Of a stretch of DNA of 64,000 bases, positions 8,579-16,434 are shown piece by piece. The stretch covers positions 1 to 64,000 of the forward strand of contig NZ_CP050700.1 in assembly GCF_010646885.2 (NCBI RefSeq), given 5' to 3'. A model generated the notes under the pieces. The model was not told the DNA's origin and searched no databases. It saw only the letters and a program-made list of their open reading frames with translations. The DNA comes from Desulfopila sp. IMCC35008 (GTDB lineage Bacteria; Desulfobacterota; Desulfobulbia; Desulfobulbales; Desulfocapsaceae). The stretch's first letter is position 1; each line of letters opens with the position of its first letter. Position numbers and translations under genes: made by a program.

Positions 8579-9999
8579 TGTCGAAGACAATTAAAATTGA
8601 TCCGGTTACCAGGATCGAGGGCCATGCCCGGATTCTCCTGGATTGTGACGATGCCGGCAGGGTCGATGAGGCTTTTTTCTGCGTGAATGAATTGCGTGGT
8701 TTTGAGCGGATTCTGGTTGGGATGGAGGCGGCAACCCTGCCACAGGTGACGGCACGGATTTGTGGTGTGTGCCCGACGGCCCATCATCTTGCAGCAGCCA
8801 AGGCACTTGACAATGCTGCCGGGGTGGAGCCGCCGGAGGCGGCTAAACTGCTTCGCGAGTTTATGTATATGGGGCACGTGATCCACTCTCATGCTTTGTC
8901 TCTTTTCATACTTGCAGGCCCGGACCTGGTGTTTGGTCTCAAGGGGCAGGCCGCAAAGCAGAATGTGGTTGGTATGGTGGAAGCGGAACCTGAGCTGACC
9001 AAAAAAGGCTTACGACTCAGAAGCCTTGGCCAGAAGATCAACGAGGCGATCGGCGGGCGGGGAATTCATCCGGTGACGGCGGTTGCGGGCGGGATCTCCT
9101 TTAGGCTGAATGATGGCCAGTTTCAACGGTTGCAGGAACTGACCGCAGAGGCAGTTGCTTTATCGAGCGAGCTAAGTGGACGTATCAAAAAGATGCTGCT
9201 TGATTTTTTTGATAACAACCCGACACTGCTCGATAATTTGAATATGCCCACCTGGTACATGGGCACGGTAAAGGGCGGTAAGCTCAACTTCTATGATGGA
9301 GAACTGCGGGTTGTTGATGGTGCCGGTAGTATCCAGTGTGGCTTTAGTGCGCCATCGTATAAAGAGTATATTCATGAGCGGGCGGTAGCCAATTCCTATG
9401 CCAAGGAAGTTTTTATCAACCATGGTGGTGGTGAACATATGTACCGTGTTTCCACGCTCGCCAGGATGAATGTTGTCGAAGGCATGGAGACACCCCTGGC
9501 CCAGGCGGAGTTTGAAGAGTTCAGGAAAAATTTTGGACATCCTTGTCACAACTCCATCCTCCAGATGTATGCCAAGATGATCGAACTCATCTATGCCTGT
9601 GAAAAGGCTAATATGATCATTAACAATCCGGCTCTTAAGGGTGAAACCAGGGTCCCGGCAACGTTTAACGGTTCACGTGGTGTGGCTCATGTGGAGGCAC
9701 CCCGCGGCACCTTGATCCATGATTATGAGATTGATGAGAAGGGCATTGTTCGCGCGGCAAACATGATTATTGCCACTCAGCAGAATACAGCGGCTATCAA
9801 CAAGTCGATCAAGGAAGGGGCCAACGCCCTGCTCGAAAAGGGCGAAGACGAAGAGACAATGCTGAACGGCCTGGAATTTGTAGTACGTTGCTACGATCCG
9901 TGCCTGGCTTGCTCGACCCACGCTATAGGCCGCATGGACCTAGAGGTGGAGATCAGGAACCGTAGTGAACTGGTGAAGAAGATACGGAGGTGCAGCTGA
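8578..9999 (+). CDS. [NiFe] hydrogenase large (catalytic) subunit, MvhA-like
   Basis: Catalytic subunit binding the NiFe centre, 473 residues. Ligand motif L1 is ARICGVCPTAHH (Cys62 and Cys65) and L2 is DPCLACSTH (Cys442 and Cys445). A C-terminal tail of 25 residues follows the conserved His, the piece removed by the maturation protease encoded three genes downstream. The ATG at 8578 overlaps the small-subunit stop and follows GGAGG by seven bases; the longer upstream frame is not used. Both metal-binding pairs are cysteine, with no selenocysteine. Expected reaction is H2 oxidation or evolution in the cytoplasm. Confidence 0.93.
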   Translation: MSKTIKIDPVTRIEGHARILLDCDDAGRVDEAFFCVNELRGFERILVGMEAATLPQVTARICGVCPTAHHLAAAKALDNAAGVEPPEAAKLLREFMYMGHVIHSHALSLFILAGPDLVFGLKGQAAKQNVVGMVEAEPELTKKGLRLRSLGQKINEAIGGRGIHPVTAVAGGISFRLNDGQFQRLQELTAEAVALSSELSGRIKKMLLDFFDNNPTLLDNLNMPTWYMGTVKGGKLNFYDGELRVVDGAGSIQCGFSAPSYKEYIHERAVANSYAKEVFINHGGGEHMYRVSTLARMNVVEGMETPLAQAEFEEFRKNFGHPCHNSILQMYAKMIELIYACEKANMIINNPALKGETRVPATFNGSRGVAHVEAPRGTLIHDYEIDEKGIVRAANMIIATQQNTAAINKSIKEGANALLEKGEDEETMLNGLEFVVRCYDPCLACSTHAIGRMDLEVEIRNRSELVKKIRRCS

Positions 10000-10250
10000 T
10001 GCTTGAGATGGTCATTCATGAAAAAGCGTGCAGGGGATGCAAATTATGTCTCGATGTTTGTCCGACTGATTGTTTTTCCTTCAGTGACGAGACCCAAAAA
10101 GCGGTGGTGACGGCTCTTGGTAACTGTATCGCCTGTCTCAGCTGCGATTATATTTGTCCCTCCGGGGCGATTACCCACACCAACCATCATGAAGTAAAGA
10201 ATTTTTACCGCAATATACATTTCAGCCAGCGGATGGAGAAATTTCTATGA
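9999..10250 (+). CDS. Two-[4Fe-4S] ferredoxin, hydrogenase partner
   Basis: Small 83-residue electron carrier with two complete Cx2Cx2Cx3C clusters: CRGCKLCLDVC then CIACLSCDYIC, each followed by Pro or Pro-Ser. It starts at the ATG overlapping the large-subunit stop (TGATG) behind GGAGG. It takes the position expected for an electron-transfer subunit of the hydrogenase complex. A C-terminal extension of about 25 residues after the second cluster, rich in His and aromatic residues, may contact the partner. The stop overlaps the next start (ATGA). Confidence 0.88.
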   Translation: MLEMVIHEKACRGCKLCLDVCPTDCFSFSDETQKAVVTALGNCIACLSCDYICPSGAITHTNHHEVKNFYRNIHFSQRMEKFL

Positions 10251-10720
10251 TTGGAACAAACGAGCTGAGCCTCGATAAAGAGGATTACGACAAGGCGTTT
10301 ACGGAGGTCTCCTTCCTGCTTGATATGTTTGTCGACACCATTGAAACCTTTGTCGGCAAGTCGACTCCATCACTTGCGGTTGCCGCGGGTAGAAAAATGG
10401 CCAGTAACCTTCCAGCCCACATGACTGAGCAGACACCGGAAGCGGCTCTTGAGGAGTTCGTACGTATTTTCAGGATTCAGCAGATGGCGATTGAAGGTCA
10501 TTTTGAGAATGGCCAGGCGGTTATCAATATTGACCACTGCCCGATCCGTTCCGTATGTCTGCAGCGTGATATGGAGATAGACAGTCAGATCTGCCAGATG
10601 TTCCACTACTATGTTGCCGGAATCCTGGCTGAGCTGGCCGGCTGTCCCGCACGGCCCAAGACAATAACTGTCGGCGAAAGGTGTACATTCAACATGGCTT
10701 TCAGTGGTGTCCGGAGATAG
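10247..10720 (+). CDS. V4R-like protein, hydrogenase-associated, copy 2
   Basis: 157 residues, paralogous to the first gene of the operon. Shared points in order: an AAGRKM segment (SAGRNL in copy 1), a Cys-x-IR motif (DHCPIR; copy 1 DCMIR), a Cys before an AG-containing helix (QICQMFHYYVAGILAEL), and a last Cys in the terminal strand (GERCTFNM). This resembles the C-terminal half of V4R domains. The start overlaps the ferredoxin stop (ATGA), so it is translationally coupled to the electron-transfer subunits, arguing for a subunit or assembly role. No DNA-binding domain or membrane segment is visible. Function not known. Confidence 0.6.
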   Translation: MIGTNELSLDKEDYDKAFTEVSFLLDMFVDTIETFVGKSTPSLAVAAGRKMASNLPAHMTEQTPEAALEEFVRIFRIQQMAIEGHFENGQAVINIDHCPIRSVCLQRDMEIDSQICQMFHYYVAGILAELAGCPARPKTITVGERCTFNMAFSGVRR

Positions 10721-10721
10721 T

Positions 10722-11204
10722 GTGGACACCCTTATAATATGTATCGGCAATGCCTTGGCGGCTGACGACGGGGCGGGCGCCGATGTCTTCGAGGAACTGA
10801 AACGAGCCGGGTTGCCTGAGGGAGCCCGGCTGTGTTTTTTAGGCCTCGGCGGTCTCGACCTGCTTGATGAATTGGCTGGTGAGGATCAGCTGATAGTGGT
10901 GGATGCGGTCCAACTTGGAGGGCCTGTGGGAACGGTCCATGTCCTGGACTGGCATGCGATTCCAGTGATGGGCCCTCGCCCGGTAAGCGGGCACGGGATC
11001 GGTGTGCGTGAAGCAATAGAGGTCGGCCGCAGATTATACCCCGAACGGGTACCCGGACATATCGTACTGGTCGGTATTGAGGGTGCGGTTTTCGATCAGC
11101 TGGGAATTCCATTGAGTGACGAAGTCCGGCAAGCTGTACCCCGGGCCGTCAATACGATCATCAAACTGGTTTCAAACTCTGCGGGGGATGAGGATCAGTC
11201 CTGA
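10722..11204 (+). CDS. Hydrogenase maturation protease (HyaD/HybD/FrcD family)
   Basis: Endopeptidase that removes the C-terminal tail of the hydrogenase large subunit after nickel insertion. About 160 residues. The N-terminal IICIGNALAADDGAG matches the family motif GN-x-L-x-x-DDG-x-G with the metal-sensing Asp, and VVDAVQLGG and the His in VSGHGIGV are further conserved positions. GTG at 10722 is favoured because GGAG lies five bases upstream; another GTG at 10704 overlaps the previous gene. Its presence right after the hydrogenase genes matches the uncleaved tail on the large subunit. Confidence 0.88.
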   Translation: MDTLIICIGNALAADDGAGADVFEELKRAGLPEGARLCFLGLGGLDLLDELAGEDQLIVVDAVQLGGPVGTVHVLDWHAIPVMGPRPVSGHGIGVREAIEVGRRLYPERVPGHIVLVGIEGAVFDQLGIPLSDEVRQAVPRAVNTIIKLVSNSAGDEDQS

Positions 11205-11347
11205 TGTTCACCAAAGATTTCAGCCAGCTTATGCGGCACCGTTTCGGCAGTATTTCAGGAGTAGATATAACAGGCCATGGCCTGCTATATCTACTGTCAA
11301 AAAATTTGAACTCGGAACTGTCTGAGCTGATGAGAAATCTGGGCTAA
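11204..11347 (+). CDS. Possible 47-residue small protein at the end of the hydrogenase operon
   Basis: An open frame of 48 codons starts at an ATG overlapping the protease stop (TGATG), with GAGGA about nine bases upstream, and ends four bases into the convergent yaaA gene. The predicted peptide begins MFTKDFSQLMRHRFG and ends with an amphipathic Leu-rich helix (LLYLLSKNLNSELSELM). The middle of the frame coincides with a 34-base near-perfect palindrome. It may be a real short hydrogenase-linked protein, or the palindrome may be the operon's end structure and the frame accidental. Confidence 0.4.
   Translation: MFTKDFSQLMRHRFGSISGVDITGHGLLYLLSKNLNSELSELMRNLG
11261..11294. repeat. 34-base near-perfect palindrome
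   Basis: Arms GTAGATATA and TATATCTAC flank a fully palindromic core CAGGCCATGGCCTG, with a single A/C mismatch between arm and core. It lies just before the stop of the hydrogenase operon. No T-run follows on either strand, so it is not a classical intrinsic terminator. The arms recur at 53887-53927. Confidence 0.7.
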
Positions 11348-12108
11348 GATTCCCTGGTGAAAATCCACTCGGTATCTGTTGTCAATTCTTCATTGAAACG
11401 ATAGCCTGCCCCGGTAAATGTCTTGAGCTGGCTGGCTTCTGAGAAGCACTCCGTAATCATATAATCAATTATCATCCCCCGAGCCCTTTTTGAGTGGATG
11501 GGAATGGTCTTGTAACCATCTCCCTTTTTTTCCTTGAAGGTGATGGTCAGAAAAGCTGGATGCAGCTCTTTTGGGCGGATACTTTTTGAGTATTCTGCAG
11601 AAGCGAGGTTGATAAGGGTGTCGTAGCCTTTTTTTCCGCAGATGTCGTTTATGGCATTTGTCAGGGAGTTGCCCCAGAAGTCATAGAGATTTTTTCCGCT
11701 ATCGGTTTCAAGTTTTGTTGCCATCTCAAGGCGATACGGTTGCATCAGGTCGAGCGGACGCAGTATGCCGTAAAGCCCGGAGAGGATGCAGAGATGATCC
11801 TGGCCATGTTGAAGTTGTTCGGTGGAGTATTCTGCCGGGCGAAGGGCATCATAACTATCGCCCTGAAAGGTGAAAAGCGCCTGGGTGCTGTTTTCACGGG
11901 TGAACGGGAACTGAAAACTCTTTATCCTGCCGGCTGTGAGCTGACCCAGTTTCTCACTCATCTTCATAAGACGGCAGAGGTCTTCCAGGCTCAATTTACC
12001 AAGGTAGCGGTTGAGGTGCGCACACTCTCTGGAAAAGAGCGGTTCTGTGAATGGGGCGTCGTTTTGGATGGGCTTTTGGGTCTTGGACGGAGCGACGATT
12101 AGAAGCAT
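11344..12108 (-). CDS. yaaA: YaaA/UPF0246 family protein (peroxide stress, DNA binding)
   Basis: Member of the YaaA (DUF328/UPF0246) family. In E. coli YaaA lowers free iron during peroxide stress and binds DNA. About 254 residues. Family landmarks are the N-terminal LLIVAPSKTQ, FQGDSYDAL, ILSGLYGILRPLD, the region around LYDFWGN, LINLASAEYSKS, and the C-terminal YRFNEELTTD. Start 12108 gives MLLIVAPSK, the standard beginning, with AGGA upstream; a longer frame would add an unrelated hydrophobic stretch. It converges on the hydrogenase operon with a four-base overlap of stops. Confidence 0.9.
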   Translation of the reverse strand: MLLIVAPSKTQKPIQNDAPFTEPLFSRECAHLNRYLGKLSLEDLCRLMKMSEKLGQLTAGRIKSFQFPFTRENSTQALFTFQGDSYDALRPAEYSTEQLQHGQDHLCILSGLYGILRPLDLMQPYRLEMATKLETDSGKNLYDFWGNSLTNAINDICGKKGYDTLINLASAEYSKSIRPKELHPAFLTITFKEKKGDGYKTIPIHSKRARGMIIDYMITECFSEASQLKTFTGAGYRFNEELTTDTEWIFTRES

Positions 12109-12247
12109 GGAAAACAATCCTGTTATTATGATTAAAAGTAATTGCGGGAACTTCAATTTATACTATTTTGGTACCAGATTCAAACAGGTGCGAATTGTTC
12201 ATGCTAAAGAGATGAGGGGTAGCCATCAGAAACTGAGGAGAAAAGCT

Positions 12248-12670
12248 ATGAGTGAGGAAACCGGCGGTAAGGCAGAAATAGAAACCTTTATCGGCCAGTG
12301 GGATGACGAGAGCGGGATGCGTGAATGCTTTATTGCCCTTTATGATACGGTACGCGACATCAAGGATGTCGAGCTTAGCCTGGTTGCCAGGCCCGGAGTC
12401 AGCTTCTCACTGAGGCCTAAACATCTTAGACAGCAGGATCGTAATCTTTTCGGGATGATAGATGTGATTGATGATAATCCTGAGGAACGCTGGCTATCGG
12501 TATGTTTTTATGAAGATATGATTGAAGACCCGGATGGTCTCGGTGAGGTAATCCCCGGCGGCTTGGCAGGCGCTGACGGGTACTGTTTTGATATGTATGA
12601 AGCGGATAAAAGTCTTACTGCCTATATTGGTCAACGCCTTCGAGAAGCATACGTCAAGGCAGGCGAGTAA
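12248..12670 (+). CDS. Hypothetical protein
   Basis: About 140 residues, start set by GGAG eight bases before the ATG at 12248. Acidic, soluble, no signal peptide or membrane segment. The N-terminal half reads like an alpha/beta ligand- or protein-binding domain (FIALYDTVRDIKDVELSLV followed by RPGVSFSLRP), and there is one Cys pair far apart. I do not recognise a family. It lies 28 bases before the acidic secreted protein gene, with which it may be cotranscribed. Confidence 0.65.
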   Translation: MSEETGGKAEIETFIGQWDDESGMRECFIALYDTVRDIKDVELSLVARPGVSFSLRPKHLRQQDRNLFGMIDVIDDNPEERWLSVCFYEDMIEDPDGLGEVIPGGLAGADGYCFDMYEADKSLTAYIGQRLREAYVKAGE

Positions 12671-12698
12671 CTGATCCTTTAAGAAAAGAGATACTATA

Positions 12699-14234
12699 AT
12701 GCAATCCCCAGGCAGAGAAAGGTGTGAAGAAGAGTTGCAGAACCGGACCCCGGCCAGAGCCGCAAAACAAGAAAACAGGACAAAACTGTTTGCTTTTGTA
12801 GTGGCTCTGCTGCTGGTAGCTGCGCAGCCTTTTTCCGGTGTTGTAGATAGTTACGCTGAGGATGCCGGTGACCAGGGGACATCGGGTGGTGATGGCAGCA
12901 GTTCTGGGGAAGACAGCAGCGAGAGTGGGGATGAGTCCGGCGATGGTGTTGCTGAGGGTGGCGAAACGGGCAGTGAAGAGGAAGCCTCCGACGAGGAGGA
13001 GGCAGAAGAAGACCCTGCTGGCGAAGATGAAGCAGAGGATGAAGATCCGGAAGAGGAAGATGACGGTTCAGACGACGCGGATGATGGCGATGAGGCGGAA
13101 GACGACAGCGACCATATCGATGACAGCGACTTAAATGATGATGATGCGTCTGTTCTTTCCGGAAACCTTCGGTTTGCCCTGGACGGGATGTTCGGTTCGC
13201 AACTGAACAGGGAAGGGGGGCACGTCCCTTCAACTGTGAGTCGAGCTGCCTTGAGACGTGTCGGGCACATTGGTACCATGGTGAACTTTCAGAATTGGGA
13301 GCCGCGTCTTCTTGGTCAATGGCAATCGTTTCCCATCCCCTCTGCTGCTCGGGAAACTGAAGTTGAAACGATTGTGGCTCTGGATATTACCTTGCCGCCT
13401 GAACCGGTTCCGACCTACCGGGCCGGAGATACCTATGTCTATTCCAACGGTACATGGGAGCGGGTTGTGGCAACGGATGGTAGCAGTATCCAGTGGGTAA
13501 ATTACAAAGGGAATATGTCACGAGGGCCCTCAGATTTCACCTATAAGAGAACGCATTGGCAGACCTCCACCCGGCGCGGATTCAGGTCTTTTAAAAATAC
13601 TGAATACCTGTTTTCAAAATCCAGGTCCGGTTTGTGGCCGCTTGCAGTTGGCAATTCGACCAGCTTTGATGAGGTTGGGACGTGGACCGGACGCGATGGT
13701 ATCGTGAATCAGTATGATTCATTCTGGCGGTGTGGAGTTGAGGGGAAGGAAAGGTCAATGGCCGCAGTTGGTGAATTTGATACCTGGACCATTGCCTGCA
13801 GCAGGTATCGGGATTCCATCTCCTACCCCAAGTCACCGGCTCGCGAGTACCGTACTTACCAGTATGCTCCAGCCTTGTCACACTGGATTGTTGAGGAAAG
13901 AGACAACAGGGGAAGTAGACCTGATACCAGAAAAGAACTGGTGGCGGTAATGCCGGACCTGCTTTTGTTTACCGGCGACGATAAAGACGTGTTCCAGCTA
14001 CAGGAGCAGTTCCAGCAGGTTCTGGAAAATCATGCCAGCGGCCAGAGTGATATCTGGATTACCCGGTCCGGCAAGGCATCGTCTACCCTGACACCTCTTG
14101 CCACCTATGTCCGGGAAGATGGCATCTATTGCCGTCAATATCTCCAGTATATTGAAAACAGGGAGTTCAGTAATACCTATGCAGGAATGGCCTGCAGGGG
14201 TGAGAAGGGACTGTGGAAGGTTTTGAGACGATGA
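12699..14234 (+). CDS. Exported protein with long Asp/Glu-rich region and surface-antigen-like C-terminus
   Basis: 511 residues. A basic N-terminus of about 28 residues precedes a hydrophobic stretch (LFAFVVALLLVAAQPFSG, about 30-47) that looks like a signal peptide or anchor. Residues about 54-150 are almost wholly Asp, Glu, Gly and Ser. A beta-rich middle follows with many Trp and Tyr (for example TYRAGDTYVYSNGTWERV). The last 80 residues, with YVREDGIYCRQY and GMACRGEKGLWKV, match the pattern of 17-kDa surface-antigen C-terminal domains with two paired cysteines. Likely periplasmic or outer-membrane linked, possibly calcium-binding through the acidic segment. Exact role unknown. Confidence 0.7.
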   Translation: MQSPGRERCEEELQNRTPARAAKQENRTKLFAFVVALLLVAAQPFSGVVDSYAEDAGDQGTSGGDGSSSGEDSSESGDESGDGVAEGGETGSEEEASDEEEAEEDPAGEDEAEDEDPEEEDDGSDDADDGDEAEDDSDHIDDSDLNDDDASVLSGNLRFALDGMFGSQLNREGGHVPSTVSRAALRRVGHIGTMVNFQNWEPRLLGQWQSFPIPSAARETEVETIVALDITLPPEPVPTYRAGDTYVYSNGTWERVVATDGSSIQWVNYKGNMSRGPSDFTYKRTHWQTSTRRGFRSFKNTEYLFSKSRSGLWPLAVGNSTSFDEVGTWTGRDGIVNQYDSFWRCGVEGKERSMAAVGEFDTWTIACSRYRDSISYPKSPAREYRTYQYAPALSHWIVEERDNRGSRPDTRKELVAVMPDLLLFTGDDKDVFQLQEQFQQVLENHASGQSDIWITRSGKASSTLTPLATYVREDGIYCRQYLQYIENREFSNTYAGMACRGEKGLWKVLRR

Positions 14235-14276
14235 GTCCTTTAGATTTTTGCAGGGTGTTGATAAATCGTAGCCCGT

Positions 14277-15344
14277 ATGAGGCGAAAGGCCGTTGATCTC
14301 ATGGTGGAACAATCCCGGATATTAGGTGGTACAGACCGACAGATCCCTTTTGCTGAGGCAATGGCTACACAGTCGGTCATAATCGATGTGCGTTCGGCCA
14401 AGGAACACAAAGAGGGAGCACCGCCGGGCAGTATCAATATCCCTCTGTTTGATGATGATGAACGAAAACTCGTTGGTACCATTTATCGGCATGGGGGACC
14501 AAAACAAGCTGCTGACACCGGTTTTGAACTGGTTCAGTCGAAGCTCGATGAGTTTATTACCCTCTTTGAACCGTATCGGCAGAGTGACATCGGAGTCTTT
14601 TGTGCCAGGGGAGGTATGCGTTCACGCTCGGTGGTCAATCTTCTCAATGATTACGGTTTCACTGCCTGGCAGCTGCAGGGGGGATATAAGGAGTATCGGC
14701 ACCTTCTGTTGGAGAAACTGGATGAATTCAGGCCCGGCCTGATCGTGCTCCACGGCCTGACCGGGACGGGGAAAACCCGGATTTTGCAAAGACTTGACCA
14801 CGCCATCGATCTTGAAGGGTTGGCCCGTCACCGCAGTTCCCTGTTTGGGGCTCTCGGTCTCAAGCCACGCAGTCAGAAGAATTTCGACGCTCATCTCTAT
14901 GATCTCATTCATACGCTGACCCAGGAACCATACTTCATTGAAGGGGAAAGCAGAAAACTCGGGAATATCTATTTGCCGGCGGGACTTGCCGGAGCAATGC
15001 AGCGTGGTCATCTTGTACTGATAACGGCGCCCCTTGAAAAACGTATTGACCGGATCGTTGATGACTATCCTGTTGACAATGAAAAGAAGGAACAGAAGAT
15101 CATCGCTATTCTGAAAAAGCTGATTCCCCGGCTCGGCCATTTACGGGTGAATGAAATGTGCGGCATGGTTAAGAAACGGGAATTACGTGAGTTGGTGCGA
15201 ATCCTTTTTCTCGAGTATTACGACAAACGTTACAGCAACAGTATGAGCGATTATCGTTACGAAGTGACGATAGATGCGGACAGCATTGATGAGGCGGCTG
15301 AAGAGCTCACCAGGTTCAGGCAAACTATTTTACAGGGACGGTGA
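14277..15344 (+). CDS. mnmH: tRNA 2-selenouridine synthase MnmH (SelU/YbbB)
   Basis: Replaces sulfur by selenium in 2-thiouridine at the wobble position of tRNAs for Lys, Glu and Gln, through a geranyl-thiouridine intermediate. The 355-residue protein has an N-terminal rhodanese domain (VIIDVRSAKEHKEGA; catalytic Cys in FCARGGMRSRS) and a C-terminal P-loop domain (LHGLTGTGKTRIL, then DLEGLARHRSSLFG, a family signature). Length matches the family (about 350-370). The enzyme needs selenophosphate, so the genome should encode selD. No clear ribosome site precedes ATG 14277; an internal ATG at 14301 is an alternative. Confidence 0.92.
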   Translation: MRRKAVDLMVEQSRILGGTDRQIPFAEAMATQSVIIDVRSAKEHKEGAPPGSINIPLFDDDERKLVGTIYRHGGPKQAADTGFELVQSKLDEFITLFEPYRQSDIGVFCARGGMRSRSVVNLLNDYGFTAWQLQGGYKEYRHLLLEKLDEFRPGLIVLHGLTGTGKTRILQRLDHAIDLEGLARHRSSLFGALGLKPRSQKNFDAHLYDLIHTLTQEPYFIEGESRKLGNIYLPAGLAGAMQRGHLVLITAPLEKRIDRIVDDYPVDNEKKEQKIIAILKKLIPRLGHLRVNEMCGMVKKRELRELVRILFLEYYDKRYSNSMSDYRYEVTIDADSIDEAAEELTRFRQTILQGR

Positions 15345-15442
15345 ATGCTGGAAGATGCATAATCGGTGTGTAAGCTGATACCGCCGAGATTATCTTTACC
15401 AGCTTGTTCTTATCGTAGAAATTATTTCTCTTAGGTAAACGT

Positions 15443-16420
15443 ATGAAAAAAATACAACGTCATATGAAGATAGTTACACAATTGCTTACAGTACTTTTAT
15501 TGATGAGCTTTCATGCATCCGGGATGGTTCAGGCAGCGGAAAACGAGAAGGATATGCTTAGGCTTGCCCTGCTGCCTATTCCGGATGTGTTGCCTGTTTA
15601 TGTGGCCCAGGAAAAGGGCTATTTCAAGGAGGCAGGTATCGTTGTTGAACCGCTGCCGGTTGGCAGTGCAGTGGAGCGTGATCAACTGATGCAGGCCGGC
15701 AGGATAGACGGCATGATCAACGAGGTGTCCGGTGCCGCCCTTTTCAACAGGCAATCTCCTCAAATGCAGATCATCTCATATGCACGTATACCTGCCGAGA
15801 ACGCCCCCCTCTTCCGGGTGCTTGCGGCCCCGGGTTCTAAGGTCAGTGAGGTAAAAGAACTGGCGCAGGTGCCCATCGGCGTCTCAAAAAACACAGTTAT
15901 TGAATATATTACCGAACGGTTGTTGGAAAAAGGTGGTGTGCCGACTGCTGATATCGTAACCCGGTCTGTTCCTGTCCTGCCGGAGAGACTGCAGCTTTTG
16001 CTCGCCGGGCAGATACCGGCCGCTACCCTGCCAGATCCCTTGGGGTTTGCCGCTATTCAGGCTGGTGCCGTGGAGGTCGTAAGCGATCTTGAAGCCAAGG
16101 ATCTCAGTGCCAGTGTTATTTCGTTTTCAATGCAGTCCATTTCAGAAAAAGAACAAACGGTCGCAAAGTTCATGGTAGCATGGGACAAGGCCGCCGCAGA
16201 TCTCAATGCGGATCCGGAGTCTTTCAGGGCTCTGATGCTCAGTAAGATCCGTGTCCCCAAAAACGTCCGGCAAACATTTGCAATTCCTCCGATTCCAAGG
16301 GGGAAAACTGTTTCTCGTGATCAATGGGAGGATGCGGTGAAATGGTTGATTGCAAAGAAGATACTGAAAGAACCGGTCGCTTACGAAGACTCGGTTACCG
16401 ATCGTTTCCTGATAAAATAG
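15443..16420 (+). CDS. ABC transporter substrate-binding protein (NMT1/SsuA-like)
   Basis: Periplasmic solute-binding subunit, 325 residues. A signal peptide is visible: a Lys/Arg N-terminus, a hydrophobic core around VTQLLTVLLLMSF and a cleavage site near MVQAAEN. The mature start (LRLALLPIPDVLPVYVAQEKGYFKEAGI) is the standard NitT/TauT/ThiY-type opening, and the second lobe has the VPIGVSKNT-type motif. Ligand unknown; no sulfonate, nitrate or thiamine signature residues can be assigned. The first gene of a tight cluster with the ATPase, permease and menA. Confidence 0.85.
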   Translation: MKKIQRHMKIVTQLLTVLLLMSFHASGMVQAAENEKDMLRLALLPIPDVLPVYVAQEKGYFKEAGIVVEPLPVGSAVERDQLMQAGRIDGMINEVSGAALFNRQSPQMQIISYARIPAENAPLFRVLAAPGSKVSEVKELAQVPIGVSKNTVIEYITERLLEKGGVPTADIVTRSVPVLPERLQLLLAGQIPAATLPDPLGFAAIQAGAVEVVSDLEAKDLSASVISFSMQSISEKEQTVAKFMVAWDKAAADLNADPESFRALMLSKIRVPKNVRQTFAIPPIPRGKTVSRDQWEDAVKWLIAKKILKEPVAYEDSVTDRFLIK

Positions 16421-16434
16421 GGGCGGCACATCTT

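Noticed and set aside
12694-13279. Long open frames opposite the acidic-protein gene
   Set aside because: They are mirror products of the Asp/Glu codon run, giving Ser- or His/Pro-rich low-complexity translations with no start signals.
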